From Paenibacillus tyrphae (GTDB lineage: Bacteria > Bacillota > Bacilli > Paenibacillales > NBRC-103111), in contig NZ_JAMZAW010000012.1 in assembly GCF_024158745.1 (NCBI RefSeq), positions 186,001-250,000 of the forward strand: a DNA stretch of 64,000 nt, read 5' to 3'. Under the pieces are notes generated by a model. The model was not told the origin of the DNA and searched no databases. It worked only from the letters and a program-made list of their open reading frames with translations. The position numbers were made by a program, and so were the translations under genes. Below are positions 54,336-64,000 of this stretch, one piece after another (position 1 is the first letter of the stretch; the number at the start of each line of letters is the position of its first letter).

Positions 54336-55289
54336 ATGGACAGAGTTTCGACTGTCGGGTTAAGCGGCCGTGTTGCTACGGCCAAAGTAAACATGCGGAG
54401 CGGACTATGGCTTGTTGTGCTCGGCTCGGCGCTATGGGGCGTCGACCCTTTATTCCGTATCCTGCTGCTTAAATCGTTTACTTCTACGCAAATTGTTTTG
54501 ATCGAGCACGTGCTGCTGCTCGTCTACGCCTTGCCGGTCGTCTGGCTGCACAGGCAGGAGCTGCGGGGCTTGAAGCTGCGCCATTTTATGGCTCTGCTGT
54601 TCATCTCGTGGGGCGGCTCGGCGCTGGCGACGATCCTGTTCACGTCCGCGTTCGCTCACGGCAATCCGAATGCCGTGCTGCTGCTGCAAAAGCTGCAGCC
54701 GCTGTTTGCGATCATTCTGGCCCGGATCGTGCTGAAAGAAAGCTTGCCGCGACGCTTTGCGCTGCTCTTGATTCTCGCGCTTCTTGGCACCTATCTGCTG
54801 ACGTTCGGCTGGAAGGCGCCGATCGGGCATTGGGGCGATATCGCGACCTGGAGCGGATTGCTCTCCATCGGAGCGGCTGCGCTATGGGGCGGCTCGACGG
54901 TGATGGGCAGGCTGATGCTCGGACAAATGAAATTCGAGACGGTGACGGCCCTCCGTTTCCTGCTGGCGCTGCCGCTGCTTCTGGCATTGTCGGCGGGCCA
55001 GGGAATGGCGCTCGTTCAGCCTGCGCACTCAATCGCTTGGGGCGCGGTGATCGTTAATTTGGTTATGGGTGCTTTCATACCGGGGCTGCTGAGTCTACTG
55101 CTCTACTACCGGGGATTGACCGATACAAAAGCTTCTTATGCAACGTTGGCCGAGCTGTCTTTTCCGGCGGTCGGCTTGCTAATCAACTGGCTGGTGTTCC
55201 AACAAGCCGTTACGCCGGACCAACTGGTCGGCTTCGTCATTATATGGGCCGCATTGTTCGGTCTTTCGCGTCAAAGCCAAAGCGAGTGA
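54336..55289 (+). CDS. EamA/DMT family transporter under FMN riboswitch control (putative flavin transporter)
   Basis: A 317-residue drug/metabolite transporter with ten helices in two EamA repeats: ALWGVDPLFRILLLKSF and GAAALWGGSTVMGRLML are matching repeat starts. The FMN riboswitch upstream points to riboflavin or a related flavin as substrate, as for RibN-type EamA transporters known in Proteobacteria; direction of transport cannot be told. The ATG at 54336 has GGGAGG at 9 bases. It is the only gene in its unit, with two terminator hairpins after the stop. Confidence 0.88.
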   Translation: MDRVSTVGLSGRVATAKVNMRSGLWLVVLGSALWGVDPLFRILLLKSFTSTQIVLIEHVLLLVYALPVVWLHRQELRGLKLRHFMALLFISWGGSALATILFTSAFAHGNPNAVLLLQKLQPLFAIILARIVLKESLPRRFALLLILALLGTYLLTFGWKAPIGHWGDIATWSGLLSIGAAALWGGSTVMGRLMLGQMKFETVTALRFLLALPLLLALSAGQGMALVQPAHSIAWGAVIVNLVMGAFIPGLLSLLLYYRGLTDTKASYATLAELSFPAVGLLINWLVFQQAVTPDQLVGFVIIWAALFGLSRQSQSE

Positions 55290-55296
55290 AAAATAG

Positions 55297-55352
55297 ACTG
55301 TCCTTTCGGGACAGCCCAAGCCTGTTGAGAACCCTCAACAGGCTATTTCTTT
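55297..55352 (+). terminator. Double-hairpin terminator of the EamA gene
   Basis: CTGTCC/GGACAG is followed by a perfect 11-pair AGCCTGTTGAG/CTCAACAGGCT stem (55319-55329 with 55334-55344) and then a T-rich run. Confidence 0.8.
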
Positions 55353-55494
55353 TGTTTTCGTTCTTTATTCATTCACCTCGCCATGCATCGATTGTAAAAA
55401 AATACCGTTAAAAAATACGTTGTCATCTGTCGAATTAATATAATGGGACATCGTTCCAGTATTTAATAAATTTCATCTAAGGGCGGGCAGAAAA

Positions 55495-57528
55495 ATGGAC
55501 AGGTTGCAAATTCGGAGCAAATGGAAAGGATTTACGAACGACAAAGTATTTTTTACGATTAAAAACAAACTCATCTTCACCTTTGTGGTCATACTGCTTG
55601 TTCCTACGGTGCTGCTCTCGTATGTCTCGTATCAAACGGCAAGGCAAAACGTGGACAGCCAAATGGTCAGCTCGTCAAAGGAAGCCGTCGAGCTGATCGA
55701 TGCCTTATTGAACGATTTTTTCGCGTCCAAGATGCAGCAGGTGGACGCTTTGTCACGGACTGTCGATCTAAGCGCCGTAAAAGCGGCGGACAACTCCAAT
55801 ATCGGGGTGCAGGATTCGGTGCGCCGCCAGCTTCTGATGTACCGAGAAATCGAAAAGGATGCCGATATGGTTTTCGTCGGTACCAAGAACGGCTTGTATA
55901 TGGATTCCGCCGACGCGACCAAAATGGCCGCCGATTACGATCCTCGCGAGCGCGCCTGGTTTAAGCAGGCGGTAGAAAACAAGGGCAAGATCATCATCAC
56001 TTCTCCCTATATCTCCTCGGCTACGGGGAATCTGGTATTCACGGTTGCGAAAGAAACGGCCGACGGCCGGGGCGTCGCAGCCATGTCGATCTCGACCAAA
56101 AAGCTTGCCGAAATCACCCGAACGGTAAGCATTGGCACGGAAGGGTTTGTTTTCATTTCGGATATGGACCGGAAATTTGTGTATCATCCTACCAGCGAAA
56201 TCGGAAGTCCAATGCCCGAGGGCGAGATGACGAGCAACTTGTATAAAACCGATACGGGGTATTTTCAGTACACGATGGACGGCGCTTTGAAGAAAATGGT
56301 GTTCTCCACCAATTCGTCTTCGGGCTGGAAAATCGGCGGCACCATGTATGAATCGGAAATTGCTGATGCGGCTTCTCCGATTTTGAAATCTACGCTCATC
56401 GTGCTGGTTTTGTCCACATTGATCGGCTCTTTGATGGTGGCTGCGATTATTTTCTCGATTCTGAAGCCGCTCCGGAAAATAAACGAAGCTTCGCTGTTGA
56501 TCAGCGAAGGAGATTTGACGAAACAAATCGAGATCGCCCGTGCCGACGAACTGGGAACATTAAGCTCGAACTTTAATAAAATGGCTTCGTCGCTGCGAGC
56601 CTTGATCTACAAAGTCAACGACAATGCGATGCAGCTTGCCGCGTCCGCCGAACAGCTATCGGCCAGCTCCGAGCAAATTACGGAAGCGGGCAAGCAGGTC
56701 GCTCAGGCGGTGCAAGAAATCGCCAACGGCTCGGCGCAGCAAGTGGTGCAAATCGGCGAAACGAACCGGGAGATGAACGATATGGCATCCCAACTGCAGG
56801 CCATTTCCCATAATACCGACGCCGTCTCCGACTCGGCGCAGCATACGCAAGAGACGGCCCAAGACGGCACGGACGCGATCCGGACCGTTATCGATCAAAT
56901 GAATGCCATTGGGCAAAAAGTGAAGACGCTGTCCGACGATGTGACGGGGCTCGGGGACCGTTCCAAGCAAATTGTATCCTTCACAACCGTGATTGCGGAA
57001 ATTGCTTCCCAGACCAACCTGCTGGCGCTTAATGCCTCCATCGAAGCCGCAAGGGCCGGAGAGCAGGGGAAAGGCTTTGCGGTTGTCGCCGCCGAAATCA
57101 AGAAATTGGCGGAGCAGTCCAGCGCTTCGGCCAAGCAGATTTCGCAATTGATCGCCGCTATTCAAAAGGATACGGACATGACTGCGGCCAATATGGAAAC
57201 GGTGACGCACGAAGTGGAGCAGGGAATGGTTAAGGCGGACATGGCAGGTAGGTCGTTTGAACAAATTCTGAGCTCGCTGGACGGCGTAGCCGTTCAAATC
57301 GCCCAGGTCTCGCAAGCGACGCAAGGAATGGCCGCAAATTCCGAAAATGTCTTGAACGCCGTCGATGCCGTATCGCATATTTCCGAAGATACCGCGGCGT
57401 GCATTGAACAAGTGGCGGCAAGCACGGAAGAGCAGCTTGCTTCTATGGAAGAAATCGCATCTTCCTCTGCGCTGCTGAGCAAAATGGCGGAAGAGCTTCA
57501 AGAAACCGTTGCGAAATTTAAAGTGTAG
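55495..57528 (+). CDS. Methyl-accepting chemotaxis protein (dCache sensor)
   Basis: A 677-residue chemoreceptor: membrane helix 1 (about 25-45), dCache_1 ligand-binding domain (about 50-290, with [23 protein letters not shown] typical of the family), helix 2 (about 297-320), HAMP domain (about 320-375) and signalling domain ending at 677. The highly conserved tip is [21 protein letters not shown] with flanking methylation helices rich in Glu and Gln. It signals through CheA and CheW. The ATG follows GGGCGGGC; a -10/-35 pair resembling the SigD flagellar promoter (TAAA-N16-GTCGAATT) lies near 55409-55436, weak support only. Confidence 0.94.
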   Translation: MDRLQIRSKWKGFTNDKVFFTIKNKLIFTFVVILLVPTVLLSYVSYQTARQNVDSQMVSSSKEAVELIDALLNDFFASKMQQVDALSRTVDLSAVKAADNSNIGVQDSVRRQLLMYREIEKDADMVFVGTKNGLYMDSADATKMAADYDPRERAWFKQAVENKGKIIITSPYISSATGNLVFTVAKETADGRGVAAMSISTKKLAEITRTVSIGTEGFVFISDMDRKFVYHPTSEIGSPMPEGEMTSNLYKTDTGYFQYTMDGALKKMVFSTNSSSGWKIGGTMYESEIADAASPILKSTLIVLVLSTLIGSLMVAAIIFSILKPLRKINEASLLISEGDLTKQIEIARADELGTLSSNFNKMASSLRALIYKVNDNAMQLAASAEQLSASSEQITEAGKQVAQAVQEIANGSAQQVVQIGETNREMNDMASQLQAISHNTDAVSDSAQHTQETAQDGTDAIRTVIDQMNAIGQKVKTLSDDVTGLGDRSKQIVSFTTVIAEIASQTNLLALNASIEAARAGEQGKGFAVVAAEIKKLAEQSSASAKQISQLIAAIQKDTDMTAANMETVTHEVEQGMVKADMAGRSFEQILSSLDGVAVQIAQVSQATQGMAANSENVLNAVDAVSHISEDTAACIEQVAASTEEQLASMEEIASSSALLSKMAEELQETVAKFKV

Positions 57529-57542
57529 GCTTTTCTTATACC

Positions 57543-57584
57543 AAAAGCAGCGTGCGGTCATAATCGATCGCATGCTGCTTTTTT
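57543..57584. terminator. Bidirectional Rho-independent terminator
   Basis: AAAAGCAGCGTGCG (57543-57556) pairs with CGCATGCTGCTTTT (57569-57582), between mcp and the converging methyltransferase. Confidence 0.8.
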
Positions 57585-57614
57585 GCCAAGGGTGTGCATA
57601 GAAAGGGTGAGAAA

Positions 57615-59012
57615 TTACCGGCGCAGCCCTTTCGGATAATGGTTTTTGACCTGCGTTCCCGATTGCTTGCCCCAGCCGAGCGGGAAGCCGTCCACCGTGA
57701 CCAGCGTCCAGCCACTGCGGGCTTCAGGTCCGTCCACGGTCTCGCCACGGAGGTAGCGTTCCGCTTCGCCGCTTCCCGCGGGCAGCTCGACCGCAAGCCG
57801 GGCTTGGGCGGCATTGGTCAGCGCAAGGGCCAAAGCATGGGCCGGCTCCGCGCGGTCCTTCTTCACCTCGGCAAGGTGAAGGCCGGGGCGCAGCGTCTTG
57901 AGCCCCTGAAGCATCGCGCTGCCGAACGGGATGCCGGCTGGTGCAGGCAGCAGGTAGAGCTGCTCGCCGAACAAGACCGGCTCGCCCGGCGGAAGCTCGA
58001 ATCCCGCAGCAAGCGACTCCCCGGCGAACCGTTGGAACAGCCGCATGGCTGCCTCTTCGGGCCGGCTGCCACCGCGCTTCGCTTTGCCTGCCTGACGCAT
58101 ACGCGGGGGTGCCGAGCCCTTCGTGGCCTCATGCGGCTCATCCGGTCCCCCTTCCAGGTGCAGCACGGCGACAAAATGCCCCTCGCCGCGGTGCAGGTGC
58201 GGCCAAATCCGCTCCGTCCGATCGAGCCGCAGCTGCGGATATTGGCGGACCAACTCTTGAACGGTGCGCTCGTTCTCCTGCTCGTTGAACGTGCAGGTCG
58301 AATAGGCGAGCCGTCCGCCCGGCTTCAGCATCGTCACCGCGGATTGCAGAATGTCCAGCTGCCGCGCCGCGCACATCTCGACGTGAGCGGGTGACCATTC
58401 GGCGATCGCCTCCGGGTCTTTGCGGAACATGCCTTCTCCCGAACAGGGGGCGTCGACCATGATTTTATCGAAAAAGCAGGGGAACCGCTCGGCAAGCTGC
58501 TGCGGCGTAGCGCTGACGACGACGGCGTTCGTTACGCCCATCCGCTCGATATTTTCGGATAAGCTCTTGGCGCGGACAGGGTGAATTTCATTACTGATCA
58601 GCAGCCCTTGTCCAGCCAGCTTTCCGGCGATGTGCGTCGATTTCCCGCCCGGCGCGGCGGCGAGGTCGAGAACGACGTCCCCCGGCTGCGGGTCCAGCAG
58701 CTCAACGGCGGACATGGCGGACGGCTCTTGGATATAATACAGCCCCGCCGCGTGGTAGGGATGCTTTCCGGGTTTCGTTTCTTCCCGGTAATAGAACCCT
58801 GTCCCGCACCAGGGGACGGGCTCCAGCCCGAACGTGTCGCGCAGACGCTCCAGGATGGGGCCGCCGCTCCTCGGGTCGATTTTGGCAGGATTCATTCGCA
58901 AGCCCTGTGTGCGGGGCTGTTCATAGCTTCGCAGAAACGCTTCGGCATTCTCTTGAAGCTGGATTTGCATTTGTTGGATATAAGCTTCGGGCAAACGGAT
59001 CATAGAGGACAT
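57615..59012 (-). CDS. Second RsmF/NOL1-type rRNA m5C methyltransferase
   Basis: A 465-residue paralogue of the protein at 49752: PSAMSAVELLDPQPGDVVLDLAAAPGGKST, VDAPCSGEGMFRKDPE, and YSTCTFNEQENERT with the two active-site cysteines, and a similar C-terminal PUA-like end. No long GC-rich insert is present here. The ATG at 59012 follows AAAAGGAG by 6 bases. Two RsmF-type genes in one 8-kb region suggest two different rRNA or tRNA target cytosines, or an ancient duplication; the sequences have drifted far enough to be specialised. Confidence 0.92.
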   Translation of the reverse strand: MSSMIRLPEAYIQQMQIQLQENAEAFLRSYEQPRTQGLRMNPAKIDPRSGGPILERLRDTFGLEPVPWCGTGFYYREETKPGKHPYHAAGLYYIQEPSAMSAVELLDPQPGDVVLDLAAAPGGKSTHIAGKLAGQGLLISNEIHPVRAKSLSENIERMGVTNAVVVSATPQQLAERFPCFFDKIMVDAPCSGEGMFRKDPEAIAEWSPAHVEMCAARQLDILQSAVTMLKPGGRLAYSTCTFNEQENERTVQELVRQYPQLRLDRTERIWPHLHRGEGHFVAVLHLEGGPDEPHEATKGSAPPRMRQAGKAKRGGSRPEEAAMRLFQRFAGESLAAGFELPPGEPVLFGEQLYLLPAPAGIPFGSAMLQGLKTLRPGLHLAEVKKDRAEPAHALALALTNAAQARLAVELPAGSGEAERYLRGETVDGPEARSGWTLVTVDGFPLGWGKQSGTQVKNHYPKGLRR

Positions 59013-59065
59013 GTCGAACTCCTTTTAGACTGTCGGTATCCCTACATTATACAAGCTTCGCCATA

Positions 59066-59095
59066 TTGTGAGAAGCTAAGACGGCATGCTATAAT
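59066..59095 (+). promoter_or_regulatory. SigA promoter of the queD operon
   Basis: TTGTGA at 59066-59071 and TATAAT at 59090-59095 (18 bases apart, with TGC just before) are 32 bases upstream of queD. No preQ1 riboswitch was seen between them and the start. Confidence 0.6.
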
Positions 59096-59126
59096 TGTTT
59101 GGTCCTTTTGGGAGAGGTGAACGAGA

Positions 59127-59603
59127 ATGACATACGAAATTCCGAAAAAAGTACAAACGTTAGGCGAAGACATTCAGCGCAGCGAGCTTAAATACCACGA
59201 CAGGGAAGTACTCGTCTCCAAGGAATTTACGTTCGATAGCGCCCATCATTTGCATTGCTACGAGGGCAAATGCAAAAGCCTGCATGGGCATACGTATAAA
59301 CTTCAGGTTATGATGCGCGGCAAGGTCGACGACCGGGGCATTACGATCGATTTTGCGGATATCAAACGAATCGCAAAAGAACGCATCATCGACCGGCTGG
59401 ATCACCGATACTTGAACGAGGCGCTGCCGCCGATGAATACGACCGCGGAAAATATGGTCGTCTGGATGTACGAGCAGCTTCGCGACGCGCTGCAAAGCGA
59501 AGGGCTGTTTCCGGCGGTTCGGCTGGAGGAAGTCCGCCTGTGGGAGACGCCGACCAGCTATGCGGCCGTCACGGCGCGCTTGATGGGAGATGATCCGGCA
59601 TGA
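59127..59603 (+). CDS. queD: 6-carboxy-5,6,7,8-tetrahydropterin synthase
   Basis: First dedicated step of 7-deazaguanine (queuosine) synthesis from dihydroneopterin triphosphate. Zinc ligands lie in SAHHLH (His40 or His41) and LHGHT (His53, His55), and Cys49 in GKCKSLHGH is the probable catalytic cysteine. The 158-residue length is somewhat long because of about 30 extra N-terminal residues. The gene overlaps queE by 4 bases; ribosome binding site GGGAGAGGTG precedes the ATG. Confidence 0.95.
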   Translation: MTYEIPKKVQTLGEDIQRSELKYHDREVLVSKEFTFDSAHHLHCYEGKCKSLHGHTYKLQVMMRGKVDDRGITIDFADIKRIAKERIIDRLDHRYLNEALPPMNTTAENMVVWMYEQLRDALQSEGLFPAVRLEEVRLWETPTSYAAVTARLMGDDPA

Positions 59604-60274
59604 TCCGGCTGCCGATGGTGGAAATTTTCGAGACGGTCGAAGGCGAGGGCACGCGGGCTGGTTTTCCGACCGTGTTCGTGAGGCTGTTCGGCTGCAATCT
59701 GCGCTGCACATGGTGCGATACGAAGTACAGCTATCCGCCGGCCGAGGCCGAATTTACGATGACGATCGAAGAGATTGTAGCCGAAGCCGGACGTTACCGT
59801 TCGCGGCACGTCTGTCTGACCGGGGGCGAGCCGCTTCTGTACGGCGATAAATCCGCGGCACTCATCGAGGCGCTGGTTGCGACCGGCCGCTACGACGATC
59901 TGCATATCGAAACGAACGGCGCCATCGATCTGACGCCCTTTTTGGAGCGGATCGAATCGCCCATTGTTCGGTACATTATGGACTACAAGCTGCCCGATTC
60001 CGGCGAAGAGGAACGGATGATCACGGCAAATCTGGCGAAGCTGCGCCCGCAGGACGAGTTGAAGTTCGTGATCGGGAGCGAGCGGGATTTTCATGCGGCC
60101 AAAGCGCTGCTCGAAGCGTACCCGACCCGGGCGCTGCCGCTGTTCAGCCCGGTCTGGGAAACGATGCCTCCAGCCAAGCTGGTCGGTTTGATGCTGGAGC
60201 ACGGCTTGTCTCGGGTGAAGCTGAACATGCAGATGCATAAAATCATTTGGGACCCTGCGGCCCGCGGGGTATAA
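59600..60274 (+). CDS. queE: 7-carboxy-7-deazaguanine synthase (radical SAM)
   Basis: Radical SAM enzyme that rearranges carboxytetrahydropterin to CDG. The 4Fe-4S ligands are in CNLRCTWCD: Cys32, Cys36 and Cys39, the CxxxCxxC pattern. IFETVEGEGTRAG and HVCLTGGEPLLYG also fit. The ATG overlaps the queD stop codon (ATGA), so translation is coupled. Confidence 0.95.
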   Translation: MIRLPMVEIFETVEGEGTRAGFPTVFVRLFGCNLRCTWCDTKYSYPPAEAEFTMTIEEIVAEAGRYRSRHVCLTGGEPLLYGDKSAALIEALVATGRYDDLHIETNGAIDLTPFLERIESPIVRYIMDYKLPDSGEEERMITANLAKLRPQDELKFVIGSERDFHAAKALLEAYPTRALPLFSPVWETMPPAKLVGLMLEHGLSRVKLNMQMHKIIWDPAARGV

Positions 60275-60294
60275 CCATGCGAATGAAGGTGTAA

Positions 60295-60981
60295 ATGATG
60301 AAAAAAGCAGTCGTTATTTTGAGCGGAGGGCTGGACAGCACAACCTGCATGGGGATGGCTCGGGACGCCGGGTACGACATTTACCCGATCACGTTCGATT
60401 ACGGGCAGCGCCAGAGGCGCGAGATCGAGAACGCGCGACAGGTGGCCGAATTCTATAAGACAACGAGCCGCCATAAGGTAATTGCGCTCGGCTTTTTGAA
60501 AGAGTTCGGGGGCAGCGCCTTGACCGACGAATCGATTGAGGTACCTCCGGCCGGCGAGAGCGGTGCGGTCGATTCGGATATTCCCGTTACTTATGTACCG
60601 GGCCGTAATCTGCTGTTCCTCTCAATCGCGACTTCCTACGCGGAAACCATCGGAGCGGAAGCGATCTATATCGGCGTCAACGCGCTTGATTACAGCGGAT
60701 ACCCGGACTGCCGTCCGGAATTTATCCGGAAGGTGGAGGAAGTGATGGCGCTGGCGACGCGCGTCGGCGTGGAAGGCGGTCCGATCCGCATCGAAACGCC
60801 GCTGATTCATTGGACGAAAGCCGAGATTATTCGCGAAGGGATGCGGCTCGGCGTACCGTATCACTTGACCACCTCATGCTACAACGGGCAGGAGGAAGCA
60901 TGCGGCGTTTGCGACAGCTGCCGGCTGCGCTTGAAAGGCTTCGACGAAGCGGGAACGGCCGATCCGATAGCTTATCAATAA
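60295..60981 (+). CDS. queC: 7-cyano-7-deazaguanine synthase
   Basis: ATP-dependent conversion of CDG to preQ0. The PP-loop SGGLDSTTC is near residue 12 and the zinc site CYNGQEEACGVCDSCRLR near residue 197-214 supplies the cysteines. Two ATG codons (60295, 60298) follow AAGGTG; the first is used here. QueF and the tRNA transglycosylase are not in the window. Terminator follows. Confidence 0.95.
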   Translation: MMKKAVVILSGGLDSTTCMGMARDAGYDIYPITFDYGQRQRREIENARQVAEFYKTTSRHKVIALGFLKEFGGSALTDESIEVPPAGESGAVDSDIPVTYVPGRNLLFLSIATSYAETIGAEAIYIGVNALDYSGYPDCRPEFIRKVEEVMALATRVGVEGGPIRIETPLIHWTKAEIIREGMRLGVPYHLTTSCYNGQEEACGVCDSCRLRLKGFDEAGTADPIAYQ

Positions 60982-60993
60982 AATGAATCAAGG

Positions 60994-61037
60994 AAGGGGC
61001 TGCCCTCATTCGTTTGTGCGAATGGGAGCAGCCCCTT
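60994..61037. terminator. Bidirectional Rho-independent terminator
   Basis: Arms AAGGGGCTGC and GCAGCCCCTT with an inner TCATTCG/CGAATG stem lie between queC and the converging protease gene. Confidence 0.85.
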
Positions 61038-61052
61038 TGGCTTGCGCTAGAA

Positions 61053-63321
<2,269 letters not shown>

Positions 63322-64000
63322 TCAGCGAGCCATAGCTTGGTCTGTGAGCAGCAGCGGACCGTCTTCGGTGATGGCGATTGTATGCTCGTATTGGGCGGAT
63401 AGCCGTCCGTCTGCCGTTCGCGCCGTCCAGCCGTCCGCTTCGACGTACATATGATGCGTACCGGCATTGATCATCGGCTCGATCGTAAACACCATGCCTT
63501 CCTTCAAACGTACGCCTCTTCCAGGCAGTCCGACATGAGCGTAGTTGGGCTCTTCGTGCAGATCCCGGCCGATGCCGTGGGCGAGCAGATCGCGCACGAC
63601 GGAGTAGCCGTTTCGCTCCGCATGGGATTGGATCGCGTGCGTGATATCCCCGAGGCGGTTGCCGGCGAAGGCCTGAGCGATGCCGAGATCGAGGCATTGC
63701 TTGGTCACTTCCATCAGTCGCCGGGCTTCGTCGGAAATGGAGCCTACCGCATAGCACCAGGCGGAATCGCCCAGCCAGCCGTCGACTTCCGCGACGATGT
63801 CGATGGTGACGATGTCGCCTTCCTGAAGGGGCGTCCGGCTTGGAAATCCGTGGGCGATTACATCGTTGACGGACGCGCAGGTGGCGTACTTATACCCGTT
63901 GTAACCTTTGGTAAACGGTCTGCCGCCATGCTTCGTGATCATCGTATCCACGAGATCTTCGATTTCGAACGTCGTAATGCCGGGCTGCACCAGCTTGGCG
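63322..64000 (-). CDS. map: Methionine aminopeptidase type I, C-terminal part (partial)
   Basis: Removes the initiator methionine from new proteins. The visible 226 residues, cut by the right edge, contain the substrate histidine in NDVIAHGFP, metal ligands in DIVTIDIVAEVDGWLGD, the HGIGRDLHEEPN motif and FTIEPM with its glutamate. The gene begins beyond 64000. It is a cytoplasmic enzyme. A hairpin follows in the intergenic region. Confidence 0.92.
   Translation of the reverse strand, partial: AKLVQPGITTFEIEDLVDTMITKHGGRPFTKGYNGYKYATCASVNDVIAHGFPSRTPLQEGDIVTIDIVAEVDGWLGDSAWCYAVGSISDEARRLMEVTKQCLDLGIAQAFAGNRLGDITHAIQSHAERNGYSVVRDLLAHGIGRDLHEEPNYAHVGLPGRGVRLKEGMVFTIEPMINAGTHHMYVEADGWTARTADGRLSAQYEHTIAITEDGPLLLTDQAMAR

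Noticed and set aside
54059-54472. Plus-strand frame of 137 codons covering the FMN aptamer
   Set aside because: The aptamer RNA sequence explains it; no protein motif and the EamA gene starts in a different frame.
55409-55436. SigD-type promoter for the chemotaxis receptor
   Set aside because: Only about half of the -10 consensus GCCGATAT matches, so it was kept as a remark and not as a feature.
57594-58394. Plus-strand frame of 266 codons opposite the second RsmF-like gene
   Set aside because: It is antisense to a clear methyltransferase, has no family resemblance and reflects GC-rich codon bias.

Overview
The window looks like a chromosomal segment of a spore-forming, endospore-lineage Firmicute, most likely a Paenibacillus or close relative (Paenibacillaceae). 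The pointers are a YtpB-type sesquarterpene synthase, a YjcZ-family sporulation micropeptide, DUF4178/DUF4247 and YesL/YitT proteins, copper-amine-oxidase-N and NHL secreted proteins, a bacillolysin, a moderately high GC content, frequent TTG/GTG starts and strong AGGAGG-type ribosome binding sites. No phage, insertion sequence, CRISPR array, rRNA or tRNA was seen; it is mainly core genome with a few accessory islands.

Layout. 1-5 kb: the end of a MatE-like membrane protein, two conserved unknowns, ytpB, pfkA, a Bcp peroxiredoxin and a secreted protein. 5-13 kb: a tiny ORF, FMN reductase, ung, a secreted TIM-barrel glycosidase-like protein, an MFS transporter, a solitary tatA, and a GH29 fucosidase divergent from an AraC regulator. 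12.5-20.5 kb: YitT, a DUF4247/DUF4178 pair, cshA RNA helicase, YjcZ, YesL, 6S RNA, fructose-6-phosphate aldolase/transaldolase, GNAT. 20.5-25.4 kb: tpx divergent from a GltC-like LysR over a compact operator region, an SgrR-type regulator, a 47-residue micro-ORF, a zinc metallopeptidase and a MerR regulator. 25.5-29.5 kb: an ammonium transporter with a strong promoter and an exact GlnR/TnrA-type box, followed by a GlnD-like DUF294 nucleotidyltransferase and a DnaQ-type exonuclease, then a JAMM protease. 29.6-30.2 kb: an AT-rich, frameshifted DinB-like gene that looks imported.

30.3-36.4 kb: MFS pump, TlpA thioredoxin, cimA, DNA polymerase IV translationally coupled to mobB, ferredoxin. 36.5-43.9 kb: an envelope-signalling cluster (CHASE2 class III cyclase, FecR/cohesin-like secreted protein, NHL plus copper-amine-oxidase-N protein, membrane-anchored L,D-transpeptidase), closed by a ~150-base palindromic element. 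44-53 kb: pyrD, RelQ-type alarmone synthetase, DUF309, PAP2 phosphatase, thioredoxin, and a run of rRNA-modification genes (RsmF-like methyltransferase with a very GC-rich insert, RsuA-type pseudouridine synthase), HAD hydrolase and an acidic unknown. 54-64 kb: an FMN riboswitch ahead of an EamA transporter (predicted riboflavin/flavin transporter), a methyl-accepting chemotaxis protein, a second RsmF-like paralogue, queD-queE-queC for queuosine precursor synthesis, a bacillolysin and the C-terminal part of methionine aminopeptidase.

The best candidates for new biology are the FMN riboswitch-EamA pair, the amt-DUF294-exonuclease operon that lacks a PII gene, the CHASE2 cyclase/FecR/NHL/transpeptidase cluster, the shared tpx/LysR operator region, the palindromic element at 43.8 kb, and several micro-ORFs of under 50 codons.
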